Notes: generated by a model from the sequence alone, not told the origin. A DNA stretch of 64,000 bases from Verrucomicrobiota bacterium (GCA_038744685.1 JBCDMB010000005.1:94540-158539); one strand, 5' to 3'. Positions 53,547-63,789 are shown, counted from the first letter of the stretch. Numbers and translations are program-made.

Positions 53547-54308
53547 CTATCGAATTTCGAGCGTTACCGGACAATGGTCGCTACCTTCGACACTATCGAG
53601 GATATCGGCCGACACGAGGTGGTTCGCGGCGGATTCCGATGCTAGGAAGTAGTCAAGGCGCCAGCCCACGTTTCGCTGGCGGGCACCTCCTCGATAGCTC
53701 CACCACGAGTAGCGTTCGGTCGCTTTGGGGTGAAAGTGACGAAACGTATCGATAAACCCGGCTTCGATGAGATTGGTGAGCTCCTGACGTTCTTCGTCAG
53801 TGAATCCAGCGTTTCTCCGGTTGGCCTGAGGACGGGCAATGTCGATTTCCTTGTGCGCGACATTCAGGTCTCCGCAATAGAGGACGGGTTTTACTTGGGA
53901 GAGACTTAGTAAGTAGTCACGGGTGCGGGGCTCCCACTTGTTGCATCTGTAGACAAGTCTCCGAAGGCCGTCCTGGCTATTGGGGACGTACGAATTCACG
54001 AGATAAAAGTCGGAGAATTCGGCTGCGATCACCCTGCCTTCACCTGCAAATTTGGAGTCTCCTAAATCCGTTTCGATCGAATTGGGCTTCTTACTCGAGA
54101 GGATCGCGGTTCCGGAGTAGCCGGGTTTCTCGGCGTTGTGAAATACTCTGTGGGCTAGCCTTGGGAGATCGAGTTCTGGTGGTGCGTCTCGCCCGAGCTT
54201 GGTTTCCTGAAGGCAGAGAAAATCCACATCCAATTCCGCTACTGATTCCGTGAAGCCCTTTTTCAAGCATGCGCGCAGTCCGTTTACGTTCCAAGAGGCT
54301 AGTTTCAT
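53547..54308 (-). CDS. xth: Exodeoxyribonuclease III (ExoA/Xth)
   Basis: This 253-residue EEP-fold nuclease repairs abasic sites and removes 3' blocks. Active-site motifs in order: MKLASWNVNGLRACLKKG (Asn), DFLCLQETKLG (metal-binding Glu), LVNSYVPNSQDGLRR (Tyr), YCGDLNVAHKEIDIARP (Asp and Asn), GWRLDYFLAS and EGSDHCPVTLEI (catalytic Asp-His). It is cytoplasmic. It follows hldD on the minus strand by 114 bases. Confidence 0.93.
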   Translation of the reverse strand: MKLASWNVNGLRACLKKGFTESVAELDVDFLCLQETKLGRDAPPELDLPRLAHRVFHNAEKPGYSGTAILSSKKPNSIETDLGDSKFAGEGRVIAAEFSDFYLVNSYVPNSQDGLRRLVYRCNKWEPRTRDYLLSLSQVKPVLYCGDLNVAHKEIDIARPQANRRNAGFTDEERQELTNLIEAGFIDTFRHFHPKATERYSWWSYRGGARQRNVGWRLDYFLASESAANHLVSADILDSVEGSDHCPVTLEIR

Positions 54309-54422
54309 CTAGATTCGTTATTACTTTAGGGATTCAGAAACCGCTCTCAAAGTTTCTCTTCAGCGGGTGATTTCTTCTCTTTTATAGTATCTCAAGGGCG
54401 GTGAAGAGCATTGCGCGGGGTG

Positions 54423-55469
54423 TTAATCACCGAGTCGCTTGCTAGGGATAAGATATTCACGGACATAGTCGCCTACAGCATCTTCCAGAACAGTGATCGC
54501 CTCTTCATAACCGGAGTCCCGGAGCTTATCGACATTGGCGCAGGTGTAATACTGGTACTTATCCCGCAAAGCTTCGGGCATGTCGATAAACTCGATATTC
54601 TCTTCCTTTCCTGCCGCTTTGAAGATGGCTTTGGCCAGCCGGATCCAAGTGTTTGCTTCTCCCGACCCGAGATTGAATAGGCCTCCGGCTTTCGAGGTTT
54701 CAGCGAGATGAATGGTCATCTTCACAGCATCCTTAACATAAAGGAAATCCCGCATCTGTTCACCGTCTTTGTAGTCAGGCCGATGACTGCGAAAGAGCCT
54801 TATGCAACCATCGGCCTCCAATTGTTCGTAGGCCTTGATCACGAGGCTCCGCATGTCTCCCTTGTGTTGTTCGTTGGGCCCGTAAACATTGAAGTACTTG
54901 AGCCCGACAACCTCTTCGAGGAATCCGTTATTCTTCGCGTAAAGGTCAAACATGTGCTTGGAATATCCATACATGTTGAGCGGGCGAAAAATGGATAGAT
55001 CGTCTGCCTGATCGCTCATTCCGGATTCGCCGTTTCCGTAAGTGGCAGCAGAAGAGGCGTAGACAAATCGACTCCCCTGCCCGAGGGTTGCGTAGGAAAG
55101 GAGTTTGGTGAACTCGAAGTTGTTTTGGATGAGATGCCGGGCGTTCGTTTCAGTCGTGCTGGAGTTGGCTCCCAGATGGAAGACAGTATGAAAGCTCTTT
55201 AGGTAATCGTTTCCCGAGCGCACCCTTTCGAGAAGGGAGTCGGCTTCGAGATAGTCGTCAAAGCGCAGGGGTACAAGGTTCTTCCACTTTTCATCGGAAC
55301 CGAGAAAATCAGAAATGACGATGTTGGTAAGGCCTTTTTGATTCAGGGCCCATACGAGGGCACTGCCGATAAATCCTGCTCCACCGGTTACAAGAATTTT
55401 CTTCTTCGAGAGATCGTGCTTCAATTGAGAGGCACGATGAGGGAGGCTGGGAATGATCTTTTGCGCCAT
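54423..55469 (-). CDS. hldD: ADP-L-glycero-D-manno-heptose 6-epimerase
   Basis: This 348-residue SDR enzyme converts the D,D- to the L,D-heptose nucleotide for LPS inner core. It has ILVTGGAGFIGSALVWALN, FHLGANSSTTETNARHLIQN, RFVYASSAATYGNGESGMSD, the catalytic YGYSKHMFDLY, LKYFNVYGPNEQHKGDMRS and the C-terminal FNLGSGEANTWIRLAKAIF. These are RfaD/HldD hallmarks. The N-terminus is about 20 residues longer than usual. It starts two bases after proC and probably shares its transcript. It implies a heptose-containing LPS core. Confidence 0.92.
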   Translation of the reverse strand: MAQKIIPSLPHRASQLKHDLSKKKILVTGGAGFIGSALVWALNQKGLTNIVISDFLGSDEKWKNLVPLRFDDYLEADSLLERVRSGNDYLKSFHTVFHLGANSSTTETNARHLIQNNFEFTKLLSYATLGQGSRFVYASSAATYGNGESGMSDQADDLSIFRPLNMYGYSKHMFDLYAKNNGFLEEVVGLKYFNVYGPNEQHKGDMRSLVIKAYEQLEADGCIRLFRSHRPDYKDGEQMRDFLYVKDAVKMTIHLAETSKAGGLFNLGSGEANTWIRLAKAIFKAAGKEENIEFIDMPEALRDKYQYYTCANVDKLRDSGYEEAITVLEDAVGDYVREYLIPSKRLGD

Positions 55470-55471
55470 TA

Positions 55472-56296
55472 CTAGAGTGAGGAAAGTTCGCGGCTGCGGT
55501 CCCGTGCCGCCCTTAGCGCCTCAACCACTACTCGCTCAAAATTATTTCCGAACGATTGTAAGGCAGCTTCTGTAGTTCCACCAGGAGAAGTGACCTCATC
55601 GACCAATTCTGACGGAGTAGCGTCGCTTCTCGATTCCATGAGTGCTGCGGATCCGATAATTGTCTGACGTGCGAGTTCAGACGAAACTTCATTGGAAAGG
55701 CCGATATCCTTTCCGGCCTCTGTCAGGATTCGGGTGAATTCAAATAGATAGGCGGGTCCGCTGCCGCTCAGTGCGGTCACCGCGTCCATAAGATCTTCGG
55801 GAAGTGAGACAACACTTCCCATTGAGGAAAGGAGCGACTCAACGATCGACTGATCCTCCTCGGAAAGAGGATCGCGACTGGCATAAACCGATATGCCCTT
55901 TCCAATTTGGGCCGGGGTGTTGGGCATGACGCGGACTACGTTGCGGGCTAGAGGAGAAAGGGCAGAAAGGCGGTTGATTGGGATTCCCGCGAGAATGGAA
56001 ACAACGAGCTTGCCGGATGTGCCTGTGAAGAGTGAAGCCGGGAGGTCTTTCAATTGCTGCGGCTTACAGGCGAGTAAGAAGAGGTCTACTGTGGATAAAA
56101 TGCTCCCAGGGTCTTCTGCAAAATGGATTCCCGTTGCCTCTGCGAGGTGCTGTCCAGTTAGGTCGTTCCCACAGGTGCAATAGAGTTTTTCGGGACCGGC
56201 TCGTCCGCTATCAAGGATGCCTCGGACAATGGCAGAAGCCATCCTGCCCGCTCCAACAAAAAGGGTGGGTGGGAGAGTTTTCCCGTGGGAGTTCAT
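55472..56296 (-). CDS. proC: Pyrroline-5-carboxylate reductase
   Basis: This 274-residue enzyme reduces pyrroline-5-carboxylate to proline with NADPH. The N-terminal Rossmann loop is TLFVGAGRMASAIVRGIL. It has LFLLACKPQQLKDLP, LVVSILAGIPINRL and RVMPNTPAQIGKGIS, then the signature VTALSGSGPAYLFEFTRILT and LVDEVTSPGGTTEAALQSF. It overlaps the histidine kinase gene by four bases (ATGA). Confidence 0.95.
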   Translation of the reverse strand: MNSHGKTLPPTLFVGAGRMASAIVRGILDSGRAGPEKLYCTCGNDLTGQHLAEATGIHFAEDPGSILSTVDLFLLACKPQQLKDLPASLFTGTSGKLVVSILAGIPINRLSALSPLARNVVRVMPNTPAQIGKGISVYASRDPLSEEDQSIVESLLSSMGSVVSLPEDLMDAVTALSGSGPAYLFEFTRILTEAGKDIGLSNEVSSELARQTIIGSAALMESRSDATPSELVDEVTSPGGTTEAALQSFGNNFERVVVEALRAARDRSRELSSL

Positions 56297-57414
56297 TCGG
56301 AATCAAAGGGAATGCGCAGAACGGCGCAGGTCCCAGGTTCAGATCCGTTCGGTCCGATGGTTACTCCCCCTCCCAATCGAGAAACGGAATGCTTGACCAC
56401 GGTGAGTCCGAAACCTCGCCCAACGGAGTTTTTCGTGGAGACAAACGGATCAAATAGCCTGTCGCTTATTGATGGCTGAATACCCGTTCCCTCATCCTGA
56501 ACCAGAACCTCGATTTGCCGATCCGCTCCCTCCCTGAGTAAATTCAGGGTGACGGCTACCTTGCGATCGTCTGCTGGCGTTCCTTCGGGATAGCTTTCAA
56601 TGCCATTGCGGATCAGGTGCTCAAAACAGGATTCTAGTGTTTCCAGTGAAGTGTGTATTTCGAAATCCGTGGGAAGGTTGTCTTTGACCGTAACCGTCTG
56701 TGCTCCGGATTCAGACTTGCGAGTTGTCCGATCAATCACGTTGGTCACGCACTGCGCGATCCCCGCACGAGCGCTCGTGACCGGCTCGTCGGTCGCCATC
56801 AAGCTCAGCTGGCGGACAAGATCGACCATGCGTTTGACCGCTTTCTCCATGGATGCGATCCCATTTTCCAACTTGTCCGGCTGGCTCGTCCTGAGTTTCA
56901 GAAGATCCAGATAGCCAACAACTACTCCGAGCAGGTTGTTGAGGTTGTGTGCGATCCCCTGCGTCATGCTACCAACGGCAGCGGTGCGGCGGGCCTCTTC
57001 CAACCGCTGCTGCAACTCAAGGTTTTCGTCATGCATCATCTTCAACCTCAGATGGGTTCGGACACGAGCCATCGTCTCCTCCATGTCGATCGGTTTGGTA
57101 ATGTAGTCGATCGCTCCGTGATCGAGCCCGGAAATCTTGTCGGACTTGTCCATCTTTGCCGTAACAAAAATCACGGGGATGGTGGCGGTTTTGGGATCCG
57201 CTTTTAGGCGTCGACAGGTTTCGACGCCATCCATTTCCGGCATCATGATATCGAGTAGAATGATGTCGGGAGCCTCTTTTCTCACCTCATCCAAACACTC
57301 GAAACCGTTGGTCGCCGTCCTGACTTCGTAGCCGGTTTTCTCCAGCTTTCGCTGGAGAACCTCAACGTTTACCGGCTCGTCATCTACGATCAAAATTCTG
57401 TCCTTCAGTTTCAT
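56293..57414 (-). CDS. Hybrid response regulator-histidine kinase (REC-HisKA-HATPase)
   Basis: This 373-residue cytoplasmic protein has an N-terminal receiver domain (Asp11-Asp12, phospho-acceptor Asp55 in ILLDIMMPEMDG, Lys107 in YITKPID). A coiled-coil (about 125-145) is followed by the H-box TQGIAHNLNNLLGVV (His156) and an ATPase domain with N-box HLIRNGIESYPEG and G-boxes VQDEGTGIQPSISDRL and GRGFGLTVVKH. It has no sensor or DNA-binding part, so it should take a signal through its receiver and pass it on by its kinase. It overlaps both neighbours (RDD gene and proC) by four bases. Its partner is not evident. Confidence 0.9.
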   Translation of the reverse strand: MKLKDRILIVDDEPVNVEVLQRKLEKTGYEVRTATNGFECLDEVRKEAPDIILLDIMMPEMDGVETCRRLKADPKTATIPVIFVTAKMDKSDKISGLDHGAIDYITKPIDMEETMARVRTHLRLKMMHDENLELQQRLEEARRTAAVGSMTQGIAHNLNNLLGVVVGYLDLLKLRTSQPDKLENGIASMEKAVKRMVDLVRQLSLMATDEPVTSARAGIAQCVTNVIDRTTRKSESGAQTVTVKDNLPTDFEIHTSLETLESCFEHLIRNGIESYPEGTPADDRKVAVTLNLLREGADRQIEVLVQDEGTGIQPSISDRLFDPFVSTKNSVGRGFGLTVVKHSVSRLGGGVTIGPNGSEPGTCAVLRIPFDSE

Positions 57415-58001
57415 GAACGGGAGAACGCAGGTCCTCGAACGACCACTGTCCGGGCAAACATATCGTGGATGGTGGCGCGACGGGGGTTGGTGAGTGCGAC
57501 CAGGAAGTTGGCCAAGGCAATCAGGGTCAAATAGGGTAAAAACAAGACCTGGATGGAAAAGGTCTTAACTGCACTTCGGATCATCAATGAGCCTATCGAC
57601 GCCGGGGCCAATTTGTCCCTATTTTGGATACGAAGATTAAAAATTCTCATGCCGAGCGTACCTCCTCCCATAAAAACAGGGACAAACGCGAAATAAAGGA
57701 AAATGAAGAAGAACGATAAAACGTTCGAGGACTTGAACGCTTCTTGAAGGTTTTCGCCCATGGGAGGAGGCTCGGTTTCATCCCCACTTTCCTCAACGTA
57801 CTCGAGCCACTCCTGAAGTTCATCCATAGCACCTGGATAGTAGAAGGGAAAAACGACTTGAGTCAGCAGAACTACGAATACCAGAATTATGAGGATCATA
57901 TCGAGGCAGAGAGCCCCGAATCGAGCACCGATGCCAGCAGGTTCCGTTAGGGATTTTTCCGCGGTATTCTGCGGATCATCAAGATCTTCCGGAAGGCTCA
58001 T
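57411..58001 (-). CDS. RDD-family membrane protein
   Basis: This 196-residue protein has the RDD layout. It begins [20 protein letters not shown] (the R-D-type motif, first helix). A charged loop rich in Glu ([20 protein letters not shown]) is followed by a second helical pair ([19 protein letters not shown], then [17 protein letters not shown]) and a last helix with [21 protein letters not shown] proteins are small transporters or membrane anchors of unclear role. It overlaps folD and the kinase gene by four bases each. Confidence 0.85.
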   Translation of the reverse strand: MSLPEDLDDPQNTAEKSLTEPAGIGARFGALCLDMILIILVFVVLLTQVVFPFYYPGAMDELQEWLEYVEESGDETEPPPMGENLQEAFKSSNVLSFFFIFLYFAFVPVFMGGGTLGMRIFNLRIQNRDKLAPASIGSLMIRSAVKTFSIQVLFLPYLTLIALANFLVALTNPRRATIHDMFARTVVVRGPAFSRS

Positions 58002-58879
58002 GCACTTCCATTAGCCAAGTGCCAAGCCTTGACGGTATTTCGCATGAGCATCGCAACAGTCATCGGTCCCACTCCTCCAGGAACTGGAGTGATCCGGGAG
58101 GCTAGGGCAGAAACTTCGGGAAAGTGGACATCTCCTTTGAGCGAATAGCCGGACTTCCGGGATGGATCCGGAACGCGATTGACTCCAACATCAATGACGA
58201 CGGCGCCCGGTTTGACCATGGGACCGCGGATTATTTCGGGCCTACCGACTGCTGCCACGAGGATGTCCGCTTCGCGGGTCAGCGCAGCGAGATCGGGAGT
58301 TTTCGAGTGACAGATGGATACAGTCGCATCCCCCATCGGGTGCCTTCGAAGAAAAAGTAGGGAAAGGGGTTTACCAACGATAAGGCTGCGCCCGACAATC
58401 ACTACCTGTTTGCCGGGTATGGAGACTCCCGATCGCGAAAGGAGCTCGACCACACCACTAGGTGTGCAGGCGACAAAACCACTCTCATCTCCTTGACAAA
58501 GTTTGCCTAAATTGGAGGGATGAAATCCATCAACGTCTTTGGACGGATGGACACGATTGAAAGCCTCCTGGTCTGAAATATGGCTAGGAAGGGGAGATTG
58601 AACCAGTATTCCATCAATCGCTGGATTCGCGTTGAGGTTGTCGATCTCGGCAAATAAATCTTCCTTAGAAATGGTGTCGGGAAAAAGGTGCAGCTGGCTT
58701 TCGATCCCGAGGGAAGCGGCTGTTTTTTCCTTTTTGCGGACGTAGGATACGGAGGCGGGATCTTCGCCGACGCGAATAAAAGCTATGGTTGGCGGTTTGC
58801 TTTTTGCCGAGGTAGAGACCTCCTCAGCGACTTCGGCGATGATCTCCTGAGCGATCGCGTTACCGTCGATCAATTCCAC
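57998..58879 (-). CDS. folD: Methylenetetrahydrofolate dehydrogenase/cyclohydrolase
   Basis: This 293-residue FolD interconverts 5,10-methylene- and 10-formyl-tetrahydrofolate. Motifs: [18 protein letters not shown] (with the catalytic Lys), [58 protein letters not shown] (NADP loop), [13 protein letters not shown] and [18 protein letters not shown] ending [17 protein letters not shown]. It lies 20 bases after the secreted protein gene and heads the four-base-overlap chain. Confidence 0.95.
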   Translation of the reverse strand: MELIDGNAIAQEIIAEVAEEVSTSAKSKPPTIAFIRVGEDPASVSYVRKKEKTAASLGIESQLHLFPDTISKEDLFAEIDNLNANPAIDGILVQSPLPSHISDQEAFNRVHPSKDVDGFHPSNLGKLCQGDESGFVACTPSGVVELLSRSGVSIPGKQVVIVGRSLIVGKPLSLLFLRRHPMGDATVSICHSKTPDLAALTREADILVAAVGRPEIIRGPMVKPGAVVIDVGVNRVPDPSRKSGYSLKGDVHFPEVSALASRITPVPGGVGPMTVAMLMRNTVKAWHLANGSA

Positions 58880-58899
58880 GGGGTTCTCTTCGGAATGTC

Positions 58900-60375
58900 C
58901 TAGCGGAGGGTTACGTTGGCTGCCTTGATCAAGAGAACGTCTTCATCGGGGAAGGGCTGCAGCGTTCCATACACCTGAACTATCTGTTCGGTGAATTTGT
59001 CATAGCTCCCTGTAGGAATCTCGGAAAGGTCGACGTAGGCGATCCTGTCGCCCGCGTAATTCAGCAGCTCGAAATCATAGGGCGGTTTTGATCCCCAGAA
59101 ACCTTTGCTCGTGCGTTGCATTCTACCCAGGTAAATCCGGTTCGTATCCGTGGGGGGAATCAAAGGAGGCTCGTTTTCGATGATGGGTTGCGAGATGCCC
59201 GGAACGATGGCTTCCGCCACTTCGGTGGTTACTTCGACTTCTTCTTCCACTACCACGATCTCCGTTGGTGTCTCTTCAACTGGAGTATCGCTGGCAGTCT
59301 CGATGGGCTCTGGAGCCGCGACCGTTCCCGTGACAACTGCGGCTGGAGCAAGCGGGATGACTTCGGCTTCGGAATCTCCGGTTCCGGAAATGTCTCCCGC
59401 TAAGGGTTCAATTGCATCAAGAGCCTCATCTTGTAACGCCGCTTGGTCGTCAGCGTCGGACACCGCCATCGATTCGACTGGAACTTCTTCAACGGGAAGA
59501 ATGTCAGTGTCGGGCTCTTCAAACAGGGCCCCTGATTCTTCCGCCTGAAGAGCGTCTACTGCAGGTGCTTGAGTCGGTGGGACAATTCGCGGAGCAGGGG
59601 TCTCGACAGTCGGTTCCGGGATCGTCGCGATTGAGGTGGGTGCTTCTAGCGGGGCGTCAAGATAGGGTGCTGCGGTGTTCTGCGGAATCGGCGTGGACCC
59701 AGCACCCAAGGTGAATCCCCTTGAATTGCCATCAGGTGCCGTGCGACCAAAGGCGGGATTGAGGGTATCCGCTTCTTCAAAACCCGTCAAGGGAACGGCT
59801 GATGGTGTGGTCGCCCGAGCAGCAATCGGCTCCGATACTGCGATTTGGGTTTGCGGGGTGGGACGGGGCGCTACGTATCTAGTCCCCTCCGCACGCCGCA
59901 GAAGAGGATCGTTCGCATAGGTGATTCTGGAGCGGCCAAGAGCTGAGTCTGGAGGGGTCGATGCTGGAACCGGTTTTGCGTCTGCAGGGATGAAATAACC
60001 GGGAACGGATTTGTAGATGGTGATCTCGGTCCAGTCATCGACAAGGTTGATGGTCACTTCGTCTTCTTCTCCAACCGTAGTAAGCACCTGTCCAGTGCGG
60101 GATGGCGTGAGAAGAACTGAAGTTCCAACCTCGACAGTGCCTTCAGGAGTTAGGCTGTCTTGAGCAATGAAACCGCTAAAGAAGTCGGTCCTCGTGATTT
60201 CCATCCAAGGCTCCTTACCCTCAACCGGGACCGCAGATTCGTAAAGCTCGGAACCAGTCGAAACAGAGCCGAGAACCGGAGAACTCTCAGAGGGAGAAAG
60301 GTAAAGGATTTCAATCTCGGCATTGACGGACAGAACCAGCCCGAGAGACGAAAAGAGGAGAAATGCAAGTTTCAT
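58900..60375 (-). CDS. Secreted protein with SH3-like N-terminus and low-complexity linker
   Basis: From ATG at 60373-60375 ([19 protein letters not shown]; the frame begins at 60390) the protein has 491 residues. After the signal peptide two short beta modules resemble bacterial SH3-like repeats ([38 protein letters not shown], then DWTEITI). A long disordered region rich in Pro, Ala, Glu and Thr (about 150-400, for example [20 protein letters not shown]) follows. A folded C-terminus has [20 protein letters not shown] and [19 protein letters not shown], then VQVYGTLQP. It probably spans the periplasm or contacts the cell wall. Function is unknown. It probably shares a transcript with folD. 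Confidence 0.7.
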   Translation of the reverse strand: MKLAFLLFSSLGLVLSVNAEIEILYLSPSESSPVLGSVSTGSELYESAVPVEGKEPWMEITRTDFFSGFIAQDSLTPEGTVEVGTSVLLTPSRTGQVLTTVGEEDEVTINLVDDWTEITIYKSVPGYFIPADAKPVPASTPPDSALGRSRITYANDPLLRRAEGTRYVAPRPTPQTQIAVSEPIAARATTPSAVPLTGFEEADTLNPAFGRTAPDGNSRGFTLGAGSTPIPQNTAAPYLDAPLEAPTSIATIPEPTVETPAPRIVPPTQAPAVDALQAEESGALFEEPDTDILPVEEVPVESMAVSDADDQAALQDEALDAIEPLAGDISGTGDSEAEVIPLAPAAVVTGTVAAPEPIETASDTPVEETPTEIVVVEEEVEVTTEVAEAIVPGISQPIIENEPPLIPPTDTNRIYLGRMQRTSKGFWGSKPPYDFELLNYAGDRIAYVDLSEIPTGSYDKFTEQIVQVYGTLQPFPDEDVLLIKAANVTLR

Positions 60376-60517
60376 GACCTGGATTGACAAAAAGGTGAGT
60401 GAGTGAGTGCAGAGAATAGGCGATATTGTTGGATGGGAACAACTGAATAATGTGGGATCTCCTGTGAGCAGGCCGAAATACTTGCCTCCAGGTGCCTCTC
60501 AGGGTTGGTAAATTCAC

Positions 60518-61255
60518 TCACTCTTCCTTTCGATACTTTTCCGAAAGCATGGCCTTGATTTCGGGCGACCGAAGGGGTCTTGCCTGTCCTCGCGCCAACC
60601 CGCGCATTTTTAATCCACCGACTTGGGTGCGTTTCAGGCGTTTCACTAGGTAGCCAAAGGATTCGAGAAGTCGCCGAATTTCCCGCTTTTTTCCATGGTC
60701 GAGATGCACTTCAAACTCTGTTCTGAGTCCTTTCGGCGGAACCAGTTTATCAAACTGTAGCCACTGACCCTCGATCGTCCTCCCACGCAGTAATTTAGGG
60801 ACATCTGCTGCTTCGAGGTCCCGCTGAACCTTTACGAGGTATCGTTTAACGATTCGGCGGGAAGGATGAGTCAGCCGCTGGACTAATTCTCCGTCAGTGG
60901 AAAGCACCAGAAGCCCCTCGCTATCTTTATCCAATCGCCCTGCACAGACGAGTCGCGGATCGCGCCACTGTTTGGGAAGAAGGTCAAAGACAGTCTCGTC
61001 TTGGTGAGGATCGGAGTGAGTGCAGACGTAGTGACGCGGTTTGTTCAGGATCAGAGTGAGGTGAGGCTTCTCCTCCATAACTACAGGCTTTTGATCGATA
61101 AAGACCCTTTCTTTTTCAGGGTCTACGGTCTGCCCTAGCTCAGCGGCTTTGTCGTCGACGCTTACCCGGCCTTCGCGAATCAGGTCCTCAGCCTTCCGCC
61201 TGGAACATATCCCAGCTTGGGAAATGAATTTTTGAAGCCTGACTCTTTTGGACAT
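60518..61255 (-). CDS. RluB/RsuA-type pseudouridine synthase
   Basis: This 245-residue protein has an N-terminal S4 RNA-binding domain (VRLQKFISQAGICSRRKAED, then LIREGRVSVD) and the RsuA/RluB catalytic domain. The active-site Asp lies in CAGRLDKDSEGLLVLSTDGE, preceded by LILNKPRHYVCTHSDP and followed by VHLDHGKKREIRRLLESFG. It would isomerise a uridine in 23S or 16S rRNA. RluB, RluE and RsuA cannot be told apart with certainty here. It is divergent from fabG. Confidence 0.88.
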   Translation of the reverse strand: MSKRVRLQKFISQAGICSRRKAEDLIREGRVSVDDKAAELGQTVDPEKERVFIDQKPVVMEEKPHLTLILNKPRHYVCTHSDPHQDETVFDLLPKQWRDPRLVCAGRLDKDSEGLLVLSTDGELVQRLTHPSRRIVKRYLVKVQRDLEAADVPKLLRGRTIEGQWLQFDKLVPPKGLRTEFEVHLDHGKKREIRRLLESFGYLVKRLKRTQVGGLKMRGLARGQARPLRSPEIKAMLSEKYRKEE

Positions 61256-61408
61256 GACAGCAGTTTGGGTTTCTTGGTGGTTTTATCCATATCAAACGCT
61301 CCGGAGTCAGGATTCGTTTTGAAGCTCAATCCCGAGGGTAAACGTGAAGTAGTACCAACCTGCAAATTTTTCCTAGCCCGATAGCGGTTTTGGAGACAGG
61401 GTGGTGAC

Positions 61409-62158
61409 ATGTCAGATGACGTTGAAGTAAAGAAGACCGCAGTGGTGACTGGAGCCAGTCGTGGAATTGGGCTTTCGATCGCCAAAGAACTCGGTAAATC
61501 GGGTTACAGAGTGATCGGTGTTGCACGCTCTGAGGAATCTGCCTCCCGTGCAGTTGACGCTGTGCGAAGTGAGGGAGGAGAAGCTGAGGCCTACGGATGC
61601 GACGTGGCCGATGCGGAAGCAGTGGCGGAAGTTTCGGAGAAGATTCTCGAGAAATATGAATGCGTTGATGTTCTGGTAAACAATGCGGGAATTACCCGTG
61701 ACATGCTTTTTATCCGGATGAGTGACGAGGATTGGGACGCGGTGTTACAGACCAACCTCAAAAGTTGCTTCAATTGGACGAAGAATCTGGTCCGTCCCAT
61801 GACCCGCAGACGTTGGGGTCGAATTATCAACATCTCTTCGGTGATCGGTCTCACTGGGAATGCGGGGCAGGCGAACTACGCTGCTGCGAAGGCGGGTATG
61901 ATCGGTTTTACCAAAAGCCTTGCCAAGGAGCTCGCGGCTCGGTCCATCACGGTAAATGCCGTTGCGCCTGGATTTATCCAAACGGATATGACCAACGAAC
62001 TTTCTGAGGAGATTCAGGAGAATATTCTCAAGATGATCCCTCTGAAGCGAATGGGCTCCGCAGAGGATATTGCGGCGATCGTCGGTTTCCTTGCTGGACC
62101 GTCTGCTGGCTACATCACCGGGCAGGTTTTTACGGTTGACGGTGGTATGGTCATGTGA
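61409..62158 (+). CDS. fabG: 3-oxoacyl-ACP reductase
   Basis: This 249-residue SDR enzyme reduces 3-oxoacyl-ACP with NADPH in fatty-acid elongation. It has VVTGASRGIGLSIAKELG, DVLVNNAGITRDMLFIRM, the catalytic set NISSVIG / YAAAKAGMIGFTKS (Ser, Tyr, Lys), and the end VAPGFIQTDMTN and GQVFTVDGGMVM. The start ATG 61409 follows GACAGGGTGG. acpP follows by 39 bases and fabF after it, so the three form a short fatty-acid operon. Confidence 0.95.
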   Translation: MSDDVEVKKTAVVTGASRGIGLSIAKELGKSGYRVIGVARSEESASRAVDAVRSEGGEAEAYGCDVADAEAVAEVSEKILEKYECVDVLVNNAGITRDMLFIRMSDEDWDAVLQTNLKSCFNWTKNLVRPMTRRRWGRIINISSVIGLTGNAGQANYAAAKAGMIGFTKSLAKELAARSITVNAVAPGFIQTDMTNELSEEIQENILKMIPLKRMGSAEDIAAIVGFLAGPSAGYITGQVFTVDGGMVM

Positions 62159-62197
62159 TTTTTCGTTTCTTTCACAAACCTTTTAAGCACAAGGACT

Positions 62198-62452
62198 ATG
62201 GCAGACAAAACCACCGAGGAACGAGTTAAGGAAATTATCGTCAACCAGCTCAACGTGAATGAAGAGCAGGTGACTCCTGAAGCTTCCTTTCTAGACGATT
62301 TAGGTGCCGATTCACTGGACACGGTCGAGTTGATTATGGCATTCGAAGAGGAATTCAAGGACCAGATCAATGGGGAAATCCCTGAATCGGATGCGGAAAA
62401 GCTCCAGACGGTTGGCAGTGTTGTCGAATATCTGAAGAGCAAGTCCTCCTAG
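62198..62452 (+). CDS. acpP: Acyl carrier protein
   Basis: This 84-residue acidic ACP carries the phosphopantetheine-attachment serine in [19 protein letters not shown]. It shows the standard four-helix pattern ([16 protein letters not shown] at the start). Acyl chains are carried on the prosthetic group during fatty-acid and lipid synthesis. Its place between fabG and fabF is the usual one. Confidence 0.97.
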   Translation: MADKTTEERVKEIIVNQLNVNEEQVTPEASFLDDLGADSLDTVELIMAFEEEFKDQINGEIPESDAEKLQTVGSVVEYLKSKSS

Positions 62453-62491
62453 GCCGGCGGGAGAGGCTTCTCTCGTTTGGTATGCAGTGCG

Positions 62492-63751
62492 ATGAGCCCG
62501 GAAGCCGAAAGACGCAAAGTAGTTGTAACGGGCCTTGGAATCGTAAGCTCCCTCGGGAGCAACGTTGACGACTACTGGGCCTCACTACTGGCCGGGAAAC
62601 CGGGTATTGGCCGGGTCACGCGGTTTGACGCATCGGAATACGCAAGCCAAGTCGGTGCAGAAGTCACAGACTTTGATGCGTCCGAGTACATGGACCCAAA
62701 GGAGGCCCGACGAAACGATCGCTACACGCAGTTTGCAGTTGCGGGAACCCGACTGGCCCTAACGGATGCTTCGCTGGATCCTTCAAGTGTTGATCCCTCC
62801 CGCATAGGTGTTCTGATTGGATCAGGGATCGGGGGAATGGAAACCATCGAAGAACAGTCGTTTCGGCTCTTCGAGCGAGGCCCGCGGAAAGTCTCTCCTT
62901 TTATGATCCCCGCATTGATTGCCAATATGGCGTCGGGCGTCGTGGCGATCGAGATCAACGCTCGGGGACCCAACTTTGGGGTAGTCAGTGCTTGTGCGAC
63001 GGGTTCCCACTCCATCGGGGAGTCAACCGAAATGATTCGGACGGGTCGGGCCGACATCATGATTGCTGGCGGTAGTGAAGCTGCGATCACACGGCTGGGT
63101 TACGCTGGGTTTTGCTCGATGAAGGCCATGAGCACCTCTTTCAACGATACCCCTGAGAAAGCGAGCCGGCCTTTCGATCTAAACCGGGATGGATTTGTTA
63201 TGGGAGAAGGGGCAGGAATTCTCGTCCTCGAGTCCGAAGAATCGGCGAAGGCCCGAGGAGCGAAAATTTATTGTGAGGTAGCGGGTTATGCTGCCTCTTG
63301 TGACGCGCATCATATTACCATGCCGGATCCCGAGGGTAAGGGATTGGCAGAGGCCCTCGAGAACGCTCTAGCGGATGGCGGGCTTGCAGCATCGGACGTG
63401 GATTACATCAACGCGCACGGTACCTCGACAAAGTACAATGACAAGTTTGAGACACTCGCGATTAAGAAGGTTTTTGAGGACCACGCAAAGAAACTGGCTA
63501 TGTCATCGACGAAATCCATGACGGGCCACCTTCTCGGCGCAGCGGGGGGAATCGAAGCCGCGGCCTGCTGCAAAGTTATCGAAACCGGAATGATCCCTCC
63601 CACGATCAACTACGAAGAACCCGACCCGGATTGTGACCTAGACTGTGTTCCCAACGAGGCGATCGACCGTAAAGTGGATGTTGCGATCACCAACAACCTC
63701 GGATTTGGCGGACACAATACCTCGATTGCTTTGAAGAGGCACGAGGGGTAG
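62492..63751 (+). CDS. fabF: 3-oxoacyl-ACP synthase II
   Basis: From ATG 62492 (MSPEAERRKVVVTGLGIVSS; a TTG at 62477 is also in frame) this is a 419-residue condensing enzyme. Catalytic Cys is in GVVSACATGSHSIGE, and the two His are in INAHGTSTKYND and KSMTGHLLGAAGGIEA. It also has VLIGSGIGGMETIEEQ, RPFDLNRDGFVMGEGAG and the glycine-rich end NNLGFGGHNTSIAL. It elongates acyl-ACP with malonyl-ACP. It ends the fabG-acpP-fabF group. Confidence 0.96.
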   Translation: MSPEAERRKVVVTGLGIVSSLGSNVDDYWASLLAGKPGIGRVTRFDASEYASQVGAEVTDFDASEYMDPKEARRNDRYTQFAVAGTRLALTDASLDPSSVDPSRIGVLIGSGIGGMETIEEQSFRLFERGPRKVSPFMIPALIANMASGVVAIEINARGPNFGVVSACATGSHSIGESTEMIRTGRADIMIAGGSEAAITRLGYAGFCSMKAMSTSFNDTPEKASRPFDLNRDGFVMGEGAGILVLESEESAKARGAKIYCEVAGYAASCDAHHITMPDPEGKGLAEALENALADGGLAASDVDYINAHGTSTKYNDKFETLAIKKVFEDHAKKLAMSSTKSMTGHLLGAAGGIEAAACCKVIETGMIPPTINYEEPDPDCDLDCVPNEAIDRKVDVAITNNLGFGGHNTSIALKRHEG

Positions 63752-63789
63752 CCTCTAGAGTTTCTGTAGGAAGAGACTCTTGACCTTCC

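Noticed and set aside
59240..59640. A coding repeat array in the secreted low-complexity protein
   Set aside because: The region is Pro/Glu/Thr-rich but without a periodic unit.
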